64,000 bases of DNA, taken from positions 56,861 to 120,860 of the forward strand of contig RCAB01000169.1 of the NCBI GenBank assembly GCA_003640385.1, given 5' to 3'. The notes below the pieces were generated by a model. That model was not told the origin of the DNA and ran no database searches. It saw only the letters and a list, made by a program, of their open reading frames with translations. Numbering within the stretch: the first letter of the stretch is position 1; the number at the start of each line of letters is the position of its first letter. This document shows positions 13,448 to 25,726 of the stretch, one piece after another. A program made the translations under genes and the position numbers. The stretch comes from Setaria digitata. Taxonomy: Eukaryota > Nematoda > Chromadorea > Rhabditida > Setariidae.

Positions 13448-13473
13448 TTTTTTTTTTTTTTTTTTTTTTTTTT
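13448..13473 (+). repeat. 26-base poly(T) tract
   Basis: Uninterrupted run of T inside a generally pyrimidine-rich stretch (13440-13680). No retroposon body or target-site duplication was seen next to it. Confidence 0.9.
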
Positions 13474-14510
13474 AAGGGTTGCGAGGATAGTGATCATTTT
13501 TTTATTAGTATTTCTTTTACGTCATGATTTTTTCTATTTATCACTATTCATTTATATGGGTTGTTATTTTCCTTGCATATCATTCCCCATCATTTCGTTT
13601 GAGTTATCATTTTCTTTGTTTTCTTAGTTTATCATTTCTCAGCACTTCACTTCTTCCAGTCATTATTTCCTTGCTTATCATTCACATTTTGAGATTTTTT
13701 GACTCTACAATGAGTTTATATAATTACCAAAATTAAAACTTTTATCAAATATGTTTAAAAAAAAAATGTAAAATGTGAAATTAGCTGGCAGAATGATTAT
13801 ATATAAAAAATGTTTGATCAAGAAGGAAAGGAAAGAAAAAAACCGATAAAAAGATATACCAATCATCTACGAAGTAAAGCATCAATACGTCCTTGTTTGA
13901 ACAGATGTTTGGAAGAATGGCAAAAGTTGTTTATAACCCAAAAATAATTAACCAAAATTGCTTCTATTCAATTTGCGCCTTTTTTGCTTTCTATAGAAAT
14001 TTGAATAAACATTTGGAACATTAATGAATATCCATAAAATAAATTCAGCTTTAACAATAGAAAGAGGTAATATGAAAATTTGTGGTATTTTATTGAAGAA
14101 AGCCAAAAGGGGACAAACAGTCTTAGTTGCTGATTCTGAAAATAGCTTTAAAATCTTCGAAATCGATGATGGATAATGGCAGAATTAATCGAGCGAATGT
14201 AGAAAGAATTTTTACACATTTCGTATTTGTTGGTGTTTTTAACAATTTGAAAATGTTCTTTCCAACTAAAATTCAGTACTTATAAATTTTATTTCGATGT
14301 ATAAAACACCAGTGGTCAAGGGGAAAGGTCAAAGATTGCTTTTCACACAGAAATTAAAATTATGAGGAAAAAATTTCTGTCATTCCATATGAATTCAAAG
14401 CTATGAATTGGCAGTTCCTATTCGTAGAGTGGAAGTTTTGTAAATCTTCTGAGCAGCTGGAAGAATTCATTGGATAACTTGGAGGTTCAGTTCTGATATT
14501 CGGTAAAACC

Positions 14511-14720
14511 ATGATGATGAAAATCAAATCCATCCTTCAAAATGTCAAGGAACCATCCTCGATCTTACTCGTTTTTGTCGTAACAGTTCTAATAATTCAA
14601 TTCACAATCAGAATGTCTTATCACCAAGAAAAACCTCAATACCCACAGTGCTTTTCTCATGACTTCCTACCTGTTCCTTATCACCAGCATCTATTTGATG
14701 ATGTAGCATTTATCATCTAA
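14511..14720 (+). CDS. Unrecognised short ORF with one predicted membrane segment (doubtful)
   Basis: Open frame of 69 codons beginning MMMKIKSILQ, with a hydrophobic stretch SILLVFVVTVLIIQF at about 17-31 and a His/Tyr/Pro-rich tail ending in TAA. The following 170 bases (14740-14895) are GC-richer than the neighbourhood and stay open in two + frames, one reaching a possible donor at 14893 (gtaaac). This could be the 5' part of a small secreted or membrane protein gene. However, frames of this length are common by chance here, and I recognise no family. Confidence 0.2.
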   Translation: MMMKIKSILQNVKEPSSILLVFVVTVLIIQFTIRMSYHQEKPQYPQCFSHDFLPVPYHQHLFDDVAFII

Positions 14721-14900
14721 CTCACAGAATAACCTCCCATCATCTTACATCAAGACAAAACACGGAAGCCAAAAGACGACGCCCTGAACATCTGCAGTGC
14801 GTCAAGTCAGCAGCACAGTGTACCGCCAGAGGTCAGTCCAGCTGAAGGTGATCAGTGTAGCAATCTAACCTCAACACGGTTATCAGTCGGGTAAACGGTG

Positions 14901-17900
14901 CACCATCACTTCACCACCTGCCCTTATCGTATCATCTATATAACGCAATACACAAACTGCTCTTTACAACAAGTGATGGAATGTACAATCTTCCACTCGT
15001 CATCTTCCTCCATCCCGAATTTCCATTATCTTAACAGCAACCATCAAAACGTCTGCAATATGTGTTCAGAGTTTCTTTCGTCCTTTCTCTCTATGCACCT
15101 GTCCACTTTCTCCTTCTCTCTCTCTTTCTTCATAGTGAAGTGAGTATAATTGAAATTTCAACTTTTTAAAGAAGAATGTTTCTGAGTATTTTGGGAGTTT
15201 ATTAAAATTATAAAACGCAACAATTAGTCAGAATTAATTGTAACAAAGAAGCATTAATGACAAGCTTCTTGGAACCACGTAATTATTATAAGTTATTCAG
15301 AAATATTTATGAAATTTGCTCCTCATCGATCACATGATACCTCAATTAGTCAGTGAATGACTGACTGACTGATCGGTTGCTCAAAGCTTCCGATCATTGG
15401 TTCAGTTGCACATCGATTAAATTTATCTGTAATTTCAAGCCAAAATTATTTCGACCAGTGATTTCGGACACTTATCGTAGTGATATCAGCTTCTCCTACA
15501 CTTGAGTCACACTGATAGCTCGCAGTTCTTTCAAGCAGCGTGGATATTTCGCACTAATTTGCTGATTTCTTTTCTTTTCAAACTACCGTCATCCAACAGA
15601 CTTCCCTTATTCCACCTTTTCCTCCTCTCCATATAATCTACCACTACCCCTATTCATTCTACGATCTAGCAAATATACACAAATATTTCTAGCAGTGATT
15701 CAACACAACAACCATCGCCGGGATCATCGCTATCATCTACACCGTCATCATTATTGTCATTATTATCATCATCTCAATCACAATCATCCATTATCAACAT
15801 TATCACTATCATAAGCACTACCATCGGCTTACCACAGCCACCCACATTATTGTGATCAGTATCATTACCAGCATTATTATTACTATTAACATTGCCACTT
15901 ATCACCATCATCATCATCATTATCAACAGTTTTTTATTTTGTCTTTTAAATATTTAATTTTGTTATATTGAAGAAACTTTTTCTTCTTTCTTTTTTTTGC
16001 ACTTCGTTTAACAATTTCCTAGCAAATTTCGCATAAAACTGTTTGTATGTATGTTTCTTATTTATTTCGCCTGTCCATATTAACGCACTGTGAAAATTTC
16101 GGAAGAATGGATACTAAATTTTAAAAATAGGCAATTAATTCGTCAACTGGATTAGATTAATAATAAAAAATTCTTCGACTTATACTTTTTTTCAAATTGA
16201 CGAATTATGGTAGCCTTAAAACTTGTCCATATGCAATTAATTCGACATTGAGATTAGATTAAACAAAATAATTCTAATGTACGACATTTTAAGCTTGTTT
16301 TTATTCCATTTATTTGAGGAATTTTGTCGAAATGTCCCTTCAGTTTTCCTCGAACTTACGAATTCAATTTCAGCATTGAATACGGTATGTCTGTCGCACG
16401 TTATCAGTTGGTTTACTGTTCCTATCAACATTCTTTTCTTTCCAAAATGAGAATAATTAAGCATACACCGCTTTTGATAAAATGATGATAAAATCGAATG
16501 TTTGCTTAGAAGACAGGAGAACGAAAAAAACGTGTATCATTCTTTTTCTCTACGTTTGCTTCTGTTTGTTTCCGTCCAACGCATAAAGTTATTTTATTCT
16601 TGAAGAACGTAACTTTTGTTGCTTTTTTCTACCTCAGTCGCATGTTACGTTACCAAGGGTAACCGTTTATTTAGTTTCTAAATCAGAGTAATAGTTCGTT
16701 TTCCCTTTTCTCTGTCGTTTTTCTTCTTGAAACTTTCCTACTACTAGTTTCTCCATATAATTAAAACCTATGAAAAATCTGCGAATGGGCGGATGGAAAA
16801 TACAATGCAACATACCACGTCGAGCACTGAAGCTGAAGTTGGTCGTCAAATTACTTTAAGTCCTTTTAACAAAATCTTTGCTGATAAATGATATTGCGAG
16901 GATTCATTTCATCCATTCACAGCTTTGGTTTCTGAGAGAACTTGTGAGGTGAGAAATCCTAAACAGAATCATTCCTTCAGTTGTTTCCAGCAAATCAAAT
17001 ATGCTTGGAAATGGTCGGTATTCCTTTTATCATTTCAAGAAGTGATTATTGAATATTTCTGATCGGTAAAAGCCAAGCATTTCTGGTTATTTATGAAGCA
17101 ATGATAGACTCAACCTAATACTTCAGTGTCTTTGTGAACCGACAATTTGCACTTCACTGCAAAATTAATTTTTTTTTAACATGCAGATGAAAATGAGCAA
17201 TGATAAGTATAATTAACTTTGATAAAGAATTTCGTGCAGTCAAAATAATAATTAGCTTCATGGAGGGAAAAAAATTTCGTTTGTTTTATAACTGGTAGTG
17301 AATGAGGTTAATATTTCCTTCATGGAAAAAGTTGATTCAATTTACCTCCGGTCGCATAATTAATCATGGCCAGAAAAGACGTCGATGGTAGTTTCGGGAC
17401 ATTTTTGAGTGGATCGAAATCGTGACGTGATGAATGAAATGGACCGTATATGTTTAAAAAGACTACTGCACTTGTTCGAAATTTGTGTCAAAATTTAACA
17501 ATTATCTCTTTTTCCATCTCTCACAGTTAAATGATAGAATAATATAGCTTCTTCCTATTGCAATATAAATTTGACTAGCTTCAGATTTCCGCTTGATTGA
17601 CGTAAATAGCAAGTTGCAAACGGACGTAGACAGTTGAGACATGCAAAATAGATGTCATTATAACATCTATCACGAAGATTCAAGCATGAGCCTAAGCGTT
17701 ATGGGAAAAAAGCAATGAACCGCACACTTAACACGCTTCTTATCACATGAGGAGTAAGTGGCACATGATACTATATCAAAAATAGATCCTGGAGTTGGTT
17801 TTTGTTTGGAATCAAATTTCTGAAACCTCTGAAACTTAGCAAAACTTCAATTCATTTGCCTAAAAATTTCCCCACTTTTCTAACATCCCTCTTTCCTTTA

Positions 17901-19599
17901 ATATTTCCAATTTTTTTTTCATTTTTGATTATTGATATTTTTGGATGGGTGCATTTTTTATGCATTCGAACAACGCATAAATGATTCATAGAAAAATGAC
18001 AATATGACAATTTTTACTGCGAAATTTCTTCGTTTTTTCCTCTCTCCTCGAAAAAATTTAATTTGATGAAGTAAATGTGTTTTTTAATTTTCGTTTGTAT
18101 CAGTGAGACTTTATTGAGATGAACATTTCAGCACAATGATAATGATAAGAGACAGTAGTTCGTTAGGCGATGACATGTATTCTCAGGAAATTTTAAGAAT
18201 AAATGAGAGAGAATAAGTATGAATTATGGTGCAGAAAGCAGTCTATTTGAACGGACCATTAAGCTTCAAGTAGTTCGACAGGATGATGAATTAAAGCAAA
18301 TAATTATTCAGCGACTAACGCAATATACAGAAAGATGAGAGGGAAGTTTGTACGCTCTTCGTGATCAACGTGATCACTTACACTTAGCATCTAATACTCA
18401 ATCAACTAGGAGAAACAGCGCTGGCATTCTCGGAATTGAATGATTAATATGAAGGGGCTAGTTACCCGAGATTCATTTAGATTGAATGATTAATTGTGAA
18501 CAAGTCATTGATGTTATTCCCCTCTCTGCCAAATACTTGCTTAATTTTTTAATTGAAAGCCGTGTAAATAAGTGTTCGTTTAGACGGCGTTTAGAATTCT
18601 TTCTTGTCTGTAAAGAAGAAATTTCAAACAATTTTAGTCATAACGTTCTGTCCTGTATTAATTAATGCATTCAGTTCAGAGAAGGTGTGTGTGATTATTT
18701 TGTCCAATTCAGCTAAATATTATCAACAAGAGAATTATGGAATCTCTGCATGGCATGCAGTGATTGAAAAATGAATCTGATAAGTTGTACAATTTGGATC
18801 ACGGTTCTCAGGATATAAGTACGACCCGTATCAAAATTTCGATCATCAATCCGCGATCATCGTCATCTTTATCATCAAAATAAAACTGGTTTTCTTGATA
18901 AACAATTATTTTCATTGATTCCTTTCGATCAATTCCTCCACCTGCTCATTTTTTTTTCTAAATTCTGTACAATTACGCATTATATTTGTTGATTTTCAAT
19001 GAACTTTTGTAATTACGAATAAAATTTAAAAAATCATAATATTTCTTTTTCTTTCTATTAATTTCGTTTCTTTTTCCATATTGATGTTCTGTCCATTCTT
19101 TTATTCTTTCTCCTTCAAGCCAAGGGGGTCAAGGATGGCCAGTTGTTCTCGACAGTTGCGACTGTCCCATTGGAAATATATTGAAGTGAAAAGTTTGCCC
19201 AGCTAACCAATGGCAAGCTAGCAGAAAATGACTTTTTACTACTACCTTCAGTATTTCTTATTGTTTGACCTTTGACCAAAGTGACAATCAAAACTGCGTT
19301 TCATTTCGGAGCCAATTTAATATTCAGCATTCACTGTTTGAGATTTTCAAACACACAACCTTTTTCCAAAGTAACATTTCATCTTTTAATTTACTGATAT
19401 TTGGTCATTCGGCCCTGATGACCCTTCTTACCTGATAGGTACCAGAACGGATATTCTACCTTCGATTCCTATCTAGTTTCTTCCTCCTTTTTATTTTCCT
19501 GAAATGAATATTTTCCTCCGTATTATAAATTATGTGACGTTTGTTGAAAGGAGAAGGGGTTCCTGTATGCCACCAGCGAGATCTCATGCTGTAGCCCTC
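14901..19599. other. Gene-poor AT-rich stretch
   Basis: No supported gene. An ATC/ATT-rich simple-repeat region is listed separately. Several 20-55 codon frames (for example 16769 +, 17340-17470 on both strands) look somewhat protein-like but lack a consistent set of splice sites and match nothing I know. Confidence 0.5.
15718..15930 (+). repeat. Degenerate ATC/ATT trinucleotide-rich region
   Basis: Repeated atcatc, attatc and cattatt words, ending in a short pure (atc) run at about 15906-15920. Any translation is low-complexity His/Ser/Ile. It is interpreted as an old, diverged microsatellite. Confidence 0.75.
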
Positions 19600-19613
19600 A
19601 AGCAGATCTTAAG

Positions 19614-19702
19614 TTGATACTCCTTGGCTAACGGGAGTCAAATTGCTGTCTCCTGGCCAAGCAGACGTCAAATTATTGCCCCTGGCCAACGCGATGTGAA
19701 GT
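19614..19702 (+). repeat. Degenerate minisatellite, three units of about 29-30 bases
   Basis: Three consecutive related units start at about 19614, 19643 and 19673. They share a CC(T)TGGC(T/C)AA core followed by a (G/C)TCAAA or TGAAG end and a TTG(C/A)T start. GC content is well above the surroundings. No function is apparent. Confidence 0.6.
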
Positions 19703-19768
19703 TGTTGCTTCTGTTTGCTTCAGCAAATTCATGACAATAAAAAAAAGACACTCCCCCGTCCACCCTGC

Positions 19769-19944
19769 TCTCCTCATAATCATTATCAATCCCCTCTCAT
19801 AATCATTATCAATCCGTCCTCCTCATTACCATTATCACTCCCCTCTCCTTATTATCATTATCAATCCCCTCTTCTCATAATCATTATCAATCCCCTCTCC
19901 TCATTATCACTATCAGTCTCCCCCTCTCTCATTATCAATCCCCC
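19769..19944 (+). repeat. CT-rich minisatellite (about 26-28 base unit, six to seven copies)
   Basis: Imperfect copies of a unit containing cattatcaatcccctctcc follow each other. The opposite strand is purine-rich. The open frame read across it is an artefact of the repeat (His-Asn-His and Ser/Leu/Pro runs). Confidence 0.85.
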
Positions 19945-20171
19945 ATTCCTTCTTTCCTGTATCAAAAAAGAGTGGCTTTGGGGTCATTGACAAAAAATGT
20001 CAAGTGGAGGTGAGAGTGGGGGAATGAGAGTGAGGGTAAGAGAGGGTGTAGTTGAGAGAGATGCAGAGATGGATACTCAATTAGAGAGTGACAGAGAGCG
20101 GAGATCGTTTGCCTGAAGTGTGCATGTATATACGTGAGCAGCACAATTAGCATTGGTAAGAATTGATCCGA

Positions 20172-20520
20172 TAGTGCCAACATTAGCAGCGATGGCTGCA
20201 GTCAGTGCAGCGATTGTCGCATTCATTTGCGTCACTGCAGCCATTGCTACTAGTAGCAGTGGTGGAACACTAGTCTCTATTGCTGCACATTAGCAGCAGT
20301 TAGTTTGGTGCTAGTAACAGTAATGGCAATTGGACGATGCAGTAGCACCCATTAATGTAGTGGTAGTACAGGTAGCGATGCAATTATGGCACAAGAATCG
20401 GTAGCGACGGCTGCAGTTATTGCAGTAGAAGTGGTAATAGCAGCAGCGGTGCTGCAGTGGAAGTGTTGCTGGGAGCAGTTACTGCAGTGTAGTAGTAGCA
20501 GTAAGAGGAGATTTGGTGTG
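20172..20520 (+). repeat. GCA/GTA trinucleotide-rich tract with many CTGCAG words
   Basis: Dense gcagcag, gtagtag, gctgcag and tagcag words over about 350 bases, much more GC-rich than its flanks. Short frames on both strands translate to Ala/Ser/Thr/Val (+) or Thr/Ala/Cys/Leu (-) low complexity and are interrupted by stops. It is best read as a diverged trinucleotide repeat. A decayed alanine-rich coding exon is possible but cannot be shown. Confidence 0.65.
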
Positions 20521-20560
20521 CTCCACGACGGCTTTTTTCTGTTTAATATTTGAACCACCG

Positions 20561-23500
20561 GTCGTATGTCATCAGTTTTCATTCATTTCTCCTTTCTGCT
20601 TGTCTTTTTCTTAATTACCAATTAGGGCTCAGTTAGGATTCCTTCCGGCGTGATGAATCATCCTTCCGGGGATTTCCGGTGTGATGATCGGTACCCACTA
20701 GAATCTCGTAACAGCATCTTTCAGTCTTAGAAGATCTCCTGTTGCTGAAGAATTCTAAGCATTGTAAGCTCAATTTCAGTGCTACAGGTGCATATTGAGA
20801 ACGATTCCTTAAGCTGACTAGAATTAGTCACATCTCATCCACCTTGATTTTGTCCAGCTGATATTAGTAATTGTTTAGCAAAACAACTGATTCATTTCAC
20901 TTCCGATTCATCTTTTCCGCTATTTTGGAAACTTCTCGTATTTCAAACTCTTAGTCATATTTCTGTCACATTTCAAAAATTTACTGTAAATTATGGAAAG
21001 GAAATTAACCGTTTCGTTTTTCATGCTTTCAGTAATCTCAGCTTTCATTTTCCACAAGATGAATTCACTTCTCCCTTTCTGATAACCAGGCAGTTTTCGT
21101 TTGAGTTGCCGTTACTGTTGTTTTTTTTTTTTTATTTAAGAAAAATTTTCATCATTCCAAATAAACTTTCGGATGTTTCGAATTATTAAATGAAGGATGA
21201 GATGATAAAGACTACTATAAAAAAGATTCAAACTCATTTCGTGACGTAGCCCTAAATTAATACGTCACGTAGTTTATTCAAAAACCTGCTTAAATTAATA
21301 AACACTTTTTCATTCTTTTTTCGGTCATTGATAGCTTCCTGTTCAGCAGTGTTCGAGATCAGTTTCTTCTAGGTCACTTCGTTGGATCTTTCTAGAGAAA
21401 AGTAATATAACTTGCACTGCTAAAATTCTACTTTACCCTTAATCTCTCCCTTACTGTACCACTCATAATTCCAGATTGCTGTCCCGACCACAATCCCGAA
21501 CTGTTGTCCTGGTCATAATCCTGAAGTTAATTGGTCACAGTCTTCAACTCGTTTATTTGGACAGCAGTAACGTGCTAGATTCCGTAGTTTAAAAATCAGT
21601 AATCCTTCTAGAGTAAGCGATAAGCAGAGCGACAACTAGCTTTTCTTTTCTTTGACCTTTCAAATATTGTTGAATCTCGTTTGGATAAGAAGTCTTCAGT
21701 GTACTACTGGAACAGAAGTTAGAACCTGCTGAATAATTCCGTACAACATAGTTGTCAAATCATATATTTTTTAAAAGGACTGAGTAAGTGTATGTTTTGC
21801 GTTGGAAAGGAAGAAAGATGAAGTGTATGCAGCGAAATTTAGAATTTTGAGAAGAAATGGAAGAAATATCGTCCTATAAATTTTTCGCTATTCATCACAA
21901 AGATGTTCCAAATTTATAAAATTTTATTATATATGAGAAAAAAAGGTACACAAAGGTAACGTGTGTGGAAATTAAATGATAAGTGAAAATCCGTTAATTT
22001 TGGTAATAGTACTTTCGGTCTTGTTGGATCTTTAATTAAAATAACTCAGTCACTGGTTTCAGTCAAAAACTATGAGGCCAACTTCGTCTAGTTGGCTTAA
22101 AAGGATATAATATTTCCAGTTAATTAAAGAACTGAGAGTTCAGATGTAGTAAAGTAGAACAATACAATCCGTAGGAAAACATATGAGCACAGACGATGAA
22201 TTTTTGATTGATATTGAGGTGTTCACGCGTTTCGAACTTCTCTTTCGTTGTTTATATCTAAAGTTTATTTTTAACAAACATCGTAAAACTCACCGATTCT
22301 TTTGGATTCTCAAACAATTGATCAATATTAATATTGGAAATTTCATGAGATATCATTAGTAACTTCCAAAATCGTATATGTTTGTAAATGTAGGATTCTT
22401 ATCATGAGGAGCCTGTCTGCAGAACCTTCCATTTAAATTTATCAGTGCAAGATACATCGCAACTCATGCATTAACAACTACTGGTGGTATCATTTGTTTC
22501 GCCATATGAATTAAATTTGATGTCACTTGATAATGCTAGAATATTCATATCAAAAACTACCCCTGAATCCTTATCGAATCAGAAATAATCTCTGGGAAAT
22601 TTAGTGGATAGAATGGTGGTTCTTTTCTATAACAGTTTAGTGAATGGTGCACCTTGCCGATGATAGTCTTTCTCGATTTCACTTCATCTATCCATCCATC
22701 CTTCCTTCCGTTTGTTATCCATTTATCAGTTCCTCCTGCTGCTATTTGTCTCAGCTTTTTTGCTTCCATTTTATTCTTCCTAACTGAACACTATACAATT
22801 TATTTAAAAGTGGAAATCTCGAATTTTCATGACATAACCATAATCATTATTTACTTGTGTTTGTCCAAGCAGGGAACACTTACATCCTGAAGATTGTTAT
22901 AGACATTCATAAATATGTTTTACTATTATTGTATCGAGCAGTCAGATTGTTTGAAGTCAACATTTTGTTAGTTTCGGAAATATGCGCTGACTGGTCCGGC
23001 AAGCTTAGTTATGAGTACCTAACTGCTTCCAGTAGCTACCAACTTTGTCCGAAAAAACCTCGACTAATGGGATATACTTTGTTATAAGTAGACAAAGATT
23101 ACTTGGAAAGTGGCGGAGGTCTGTCTTATTGTCCATCTCCCTGCTTCCTTTTTGGTTCCTTTGTCGTCCCTCTCCTTACTTTGAATTGTCATGTTGAAAA
23201 GTTAGAAATTATTTAAAATGGAAAGCAATGCAGGCTTGATTTTTGAGAATTTTAATGTTTTCTTTAGCAAATCGACTTCTCCGTCGTTTCCACACACATA
23301 TATATAATATATATTACTAGTCTTTTCCGGTACCAAAATTTGGATGCTCCTTTGATCCATCCTCGTAGAAACGAGAGAGAGAAAGAGGCGGAGAAAGGAA
23401 GAGGAAATAATTTAATGAAAATATTAAAAGCAGGAGAACGTAATTTCATGAATTTGATTTCATCGTCTTGAATTCATGAATTTTCAAGCATTTATAAACA

Positions 23501-25085
23501 TCCGTGTATCTATGAATAGTTGAGTCTTTCCCAAATGTCCTAGTAATGTTCATTAATTAAATGGATTAATTTTACCGCTACTCGACATTTGTCGGTCGCC
23601 AGTAATTAAACTGATTAATTCAGTAAAATGTTGATGCAAATCATTCCAACCTGAAACTTTTTTCAGGAAATGACTTGCTGTTAACAGAATGTTCATATTG
23701 TTGTTGGTAAAATATCTAAAAACACGTATTAATTCTGCTTGGTATCAAAGTTTACTTTTATACATGACTAAGAGGTCCGTTTGTATTAGTTCAGAGATCA
23801 ACTAAAACTGTGTACTGGCGAGGAAGAGAAAAATATCCTATTAATTAAGCGATCAGCATAATCATGTCATAAAAGTTATTCGAGGAGTATGGAAGTAAGA
23901 ATTCACAGAAAGCTGAAAATTGCCGAGAATGAATATGAATTGATTTCGAAAAGAAGTTTTTATTGAACCGGTATGAAAACCTCAAATACAGCAATTGACA
24001 GCAGATTTATTGCCGTGAGAACAACTGCAACGATCCTTTACTATTCTAAAAGCCAACTGTTCTTAGGAATGCATTCTTCTACTTGACAAGACAATGATTC
24101 GAAAAAAAGAATTCAAAATAAAGTAGTTGGAGTAATTAAGTTTACAGTATGGGTGTCGAACTTTTAAGAGTCAGACCAAGGTTCAAGAGTTTTAACTCAT
24201 TTACTCAAGAGTTTTAACTCAATTAATCAAGTGCTTTTTCACCAGTTGCATAATTACACAGTAGATTCAGTCATGCTTGGATTTCCTGTCAGAAGCTCAC
24301 TAGTAAATTATTTTCCTATTTTAGAATACCTACTGGTAATTCAGACCACTTAGACTTATTTGATATCTTATCTAGACAGAAAAGAAGTTATAAGTTCCTA
24401 GATATCAACTTCACTGAAAACTTTTCTACTTGTTTTTCATGTTTATTGTTCACTATTGTTCCTTTATGGTCGTTGAGAGTATTTAGTACCAGAACAACCA
24501 CTAAGTACTGTTGTAATCCTAATTATCGGGAAATAGGCTACTCTTCTCATAGATATCAGCAGGTTAAATCTGTCCAAAAAAAATGGAAAGAAAAAAAGTA
24601 CCTTTATTAAAAAATAGCAGTCAGTTTTTCGTTGTTTCTAAAAATTTTCCTTTCACCTGTACCAATTAATAATTTGTGCGAATGTTTTGCAAAGGAAAAG
24701 TTTATTTCATGAAAATTCACATTTTTCATGAAAATCACAAAACTTGCGCAGAAATTTGTAGAAATTCAGAACTTGTTTGCTCTTTTATATGTGGAAAAGA
24801 GTAGTAATCTGTCATTAAAAAAGGAAAACGACGGATTTCCAACCCGTTTGAAATTTCGCACTAATTTCATAGCTTATGTAGTAGCAAAGAAGAAAAAAGG
24901 CCCATTGCTTCGTAAGTTTGGGCACACTTTCAGTATTTCCCTCACAGCAGATGTTTACTTTTTCAGTAAGGCAACCACTTGGCAGGGTTCCTCCTCCTCC
25001 TTCATCAATTCCTCTCCCTCCTCTCCTATCTACAATATTTAGCTTTTTTAAGGCAACAACTAAAACATTTAGTTCAACCAGTTAA
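20561..25085. other. AT-rich stretch without a supported gene
   Basis: Contains short GC-richer patches, such as three ttccgg-type words at 20640-20690 and two 25-base related units at about 21476-21526 (gctgtcccgaccacaatccc and gttgtcctggtcataatcct). Frames at 22654, 22857 and 24728 have no recognised domain, signal or matching splice sites, so none is called. Confidence 0.5.
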
Positions 25086-25169
25086 TTAATCATTTTTAGA
25101 TTACTTTGCTGTAATATTGTTAGGCTTTATGATAAGATATCAGTTCGTTTTCGTTTATTCACTGATATC

Positions 25170-25726
25170 ATGCTGACAACGATCAACGAACAAGTCAGCG
25201 ACCATGTGGCGACAAAAACGTATGATGGCGACATTTCGATCCACACAGTCATCCGCTGCAGCGATCCATACTTATTTATTGCTTTTGTTAATGTATTGCT
25301 ACTGACATTGTTTGTTTCTTGCGTTGCGTTTGAAACGATTAATTTGCGTGGAAGTTGGAGATTTTGGCTTCGTGAAGTTTGGTGTCAGTTTTTAAAAGTT
25401 ATTATTACCATTCATTCATTCATTCCTTTTCCCTGCATCTTTTTTCTTTTCTTTTCACTTCTTTTCTAATTCACAGTGATCACTTTTTAGCCTATCTTGT
25501 TTGTAGAAGCAAAATATTTGTAAGACTTGTTAATAATTATGGTTTTGCAAAATTATTGCCTTATCTAAAGCCTTTCACTACGAGATGGCTTGTACAGTTT
25601 AATTCTGCACTTCAAGTAGTACTAATCGGAAACCCATTACTGTCACTGTCAGTAACTTTATTAGCATCGTTATCAGTATCATTGTTACCTCTTGCTTTCC
25701 TGATAACTGCTGCTCATATTAACTAA
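25170..25726 (+). CDS. Candidate two-exon gene, 153-residue membrane protein of unknown function
   Basis: Exon 1 is 25170-25381 and exon 2 is 25477-25726, with a 95-base intron (donor gtgtca, weak; acceptor ttctaattcacag, good, after a long pyrimidine tract). The join is phase 2, giving a Cys codon, and both sides stay open to TAA. The first exon has mixed, GC-richer codons unlike the surrounding noise. The product has a hydrophilic N-terminus (MLTTINEQVS), a hydrophobic segment at about 34-54 (PYLFIAFVNVLLLTLFVSCV), a basic middle (SKIFVRLVNN, FTTRWL), and a second hydrophobic region at about 115-150. A possible spliced-leader acceptor (catttttag) ends at 25099. I do not recognise the family. 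It could be chance, a longer gene with further exons, or a lineage-specific small membrane protein. Confidence 0.38.

Larger units (their letters stand above)
11290..14399. other. 3' flank of the SK gene, AT-rich, no gene seen
   Basis: Contains a 27-base A run (11621-11647) and a 26-base T run (13448-13473). An AATAAA hexamer at about 11954 could serve as a distant polyadenylation signal. The open frames here (for example at 11682 and 13424) are rich in Phe, Leu, Ile, Ser and Lys and have the low complexity of AT-rich noise; none has matching splice sites or a recognisable domain. Confidence 0.55.

Noticed and set aside
16923..16948. 26-base segment between attcacag and gtgaga
   Set aside because: Well-formed borders, but there is no partner exon in phase and no recognisable product.
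17280..17470. Protein-like short frames on both strands (for example MARKDVDGSFGTF on +, a 55-codon frame on -)
   Set aside because: Frames of this length are expected by chance in 64 kb, and both strands cannot be coding. No consistent splice chain.
19962..20183. Minus-strand frame of 73 codons next to the CT repeat
   Set aside because: Leu/Ser/His/Pro low complexity from purine-rich repeat sequence; no start context, domain or splice sites.
20352..20582. Minus-strand 76-codon Thr/Ala/Leu-rich frame
   Set aside because: It derives from the GCA-rich tract. Repetitive composition explains the open frame.
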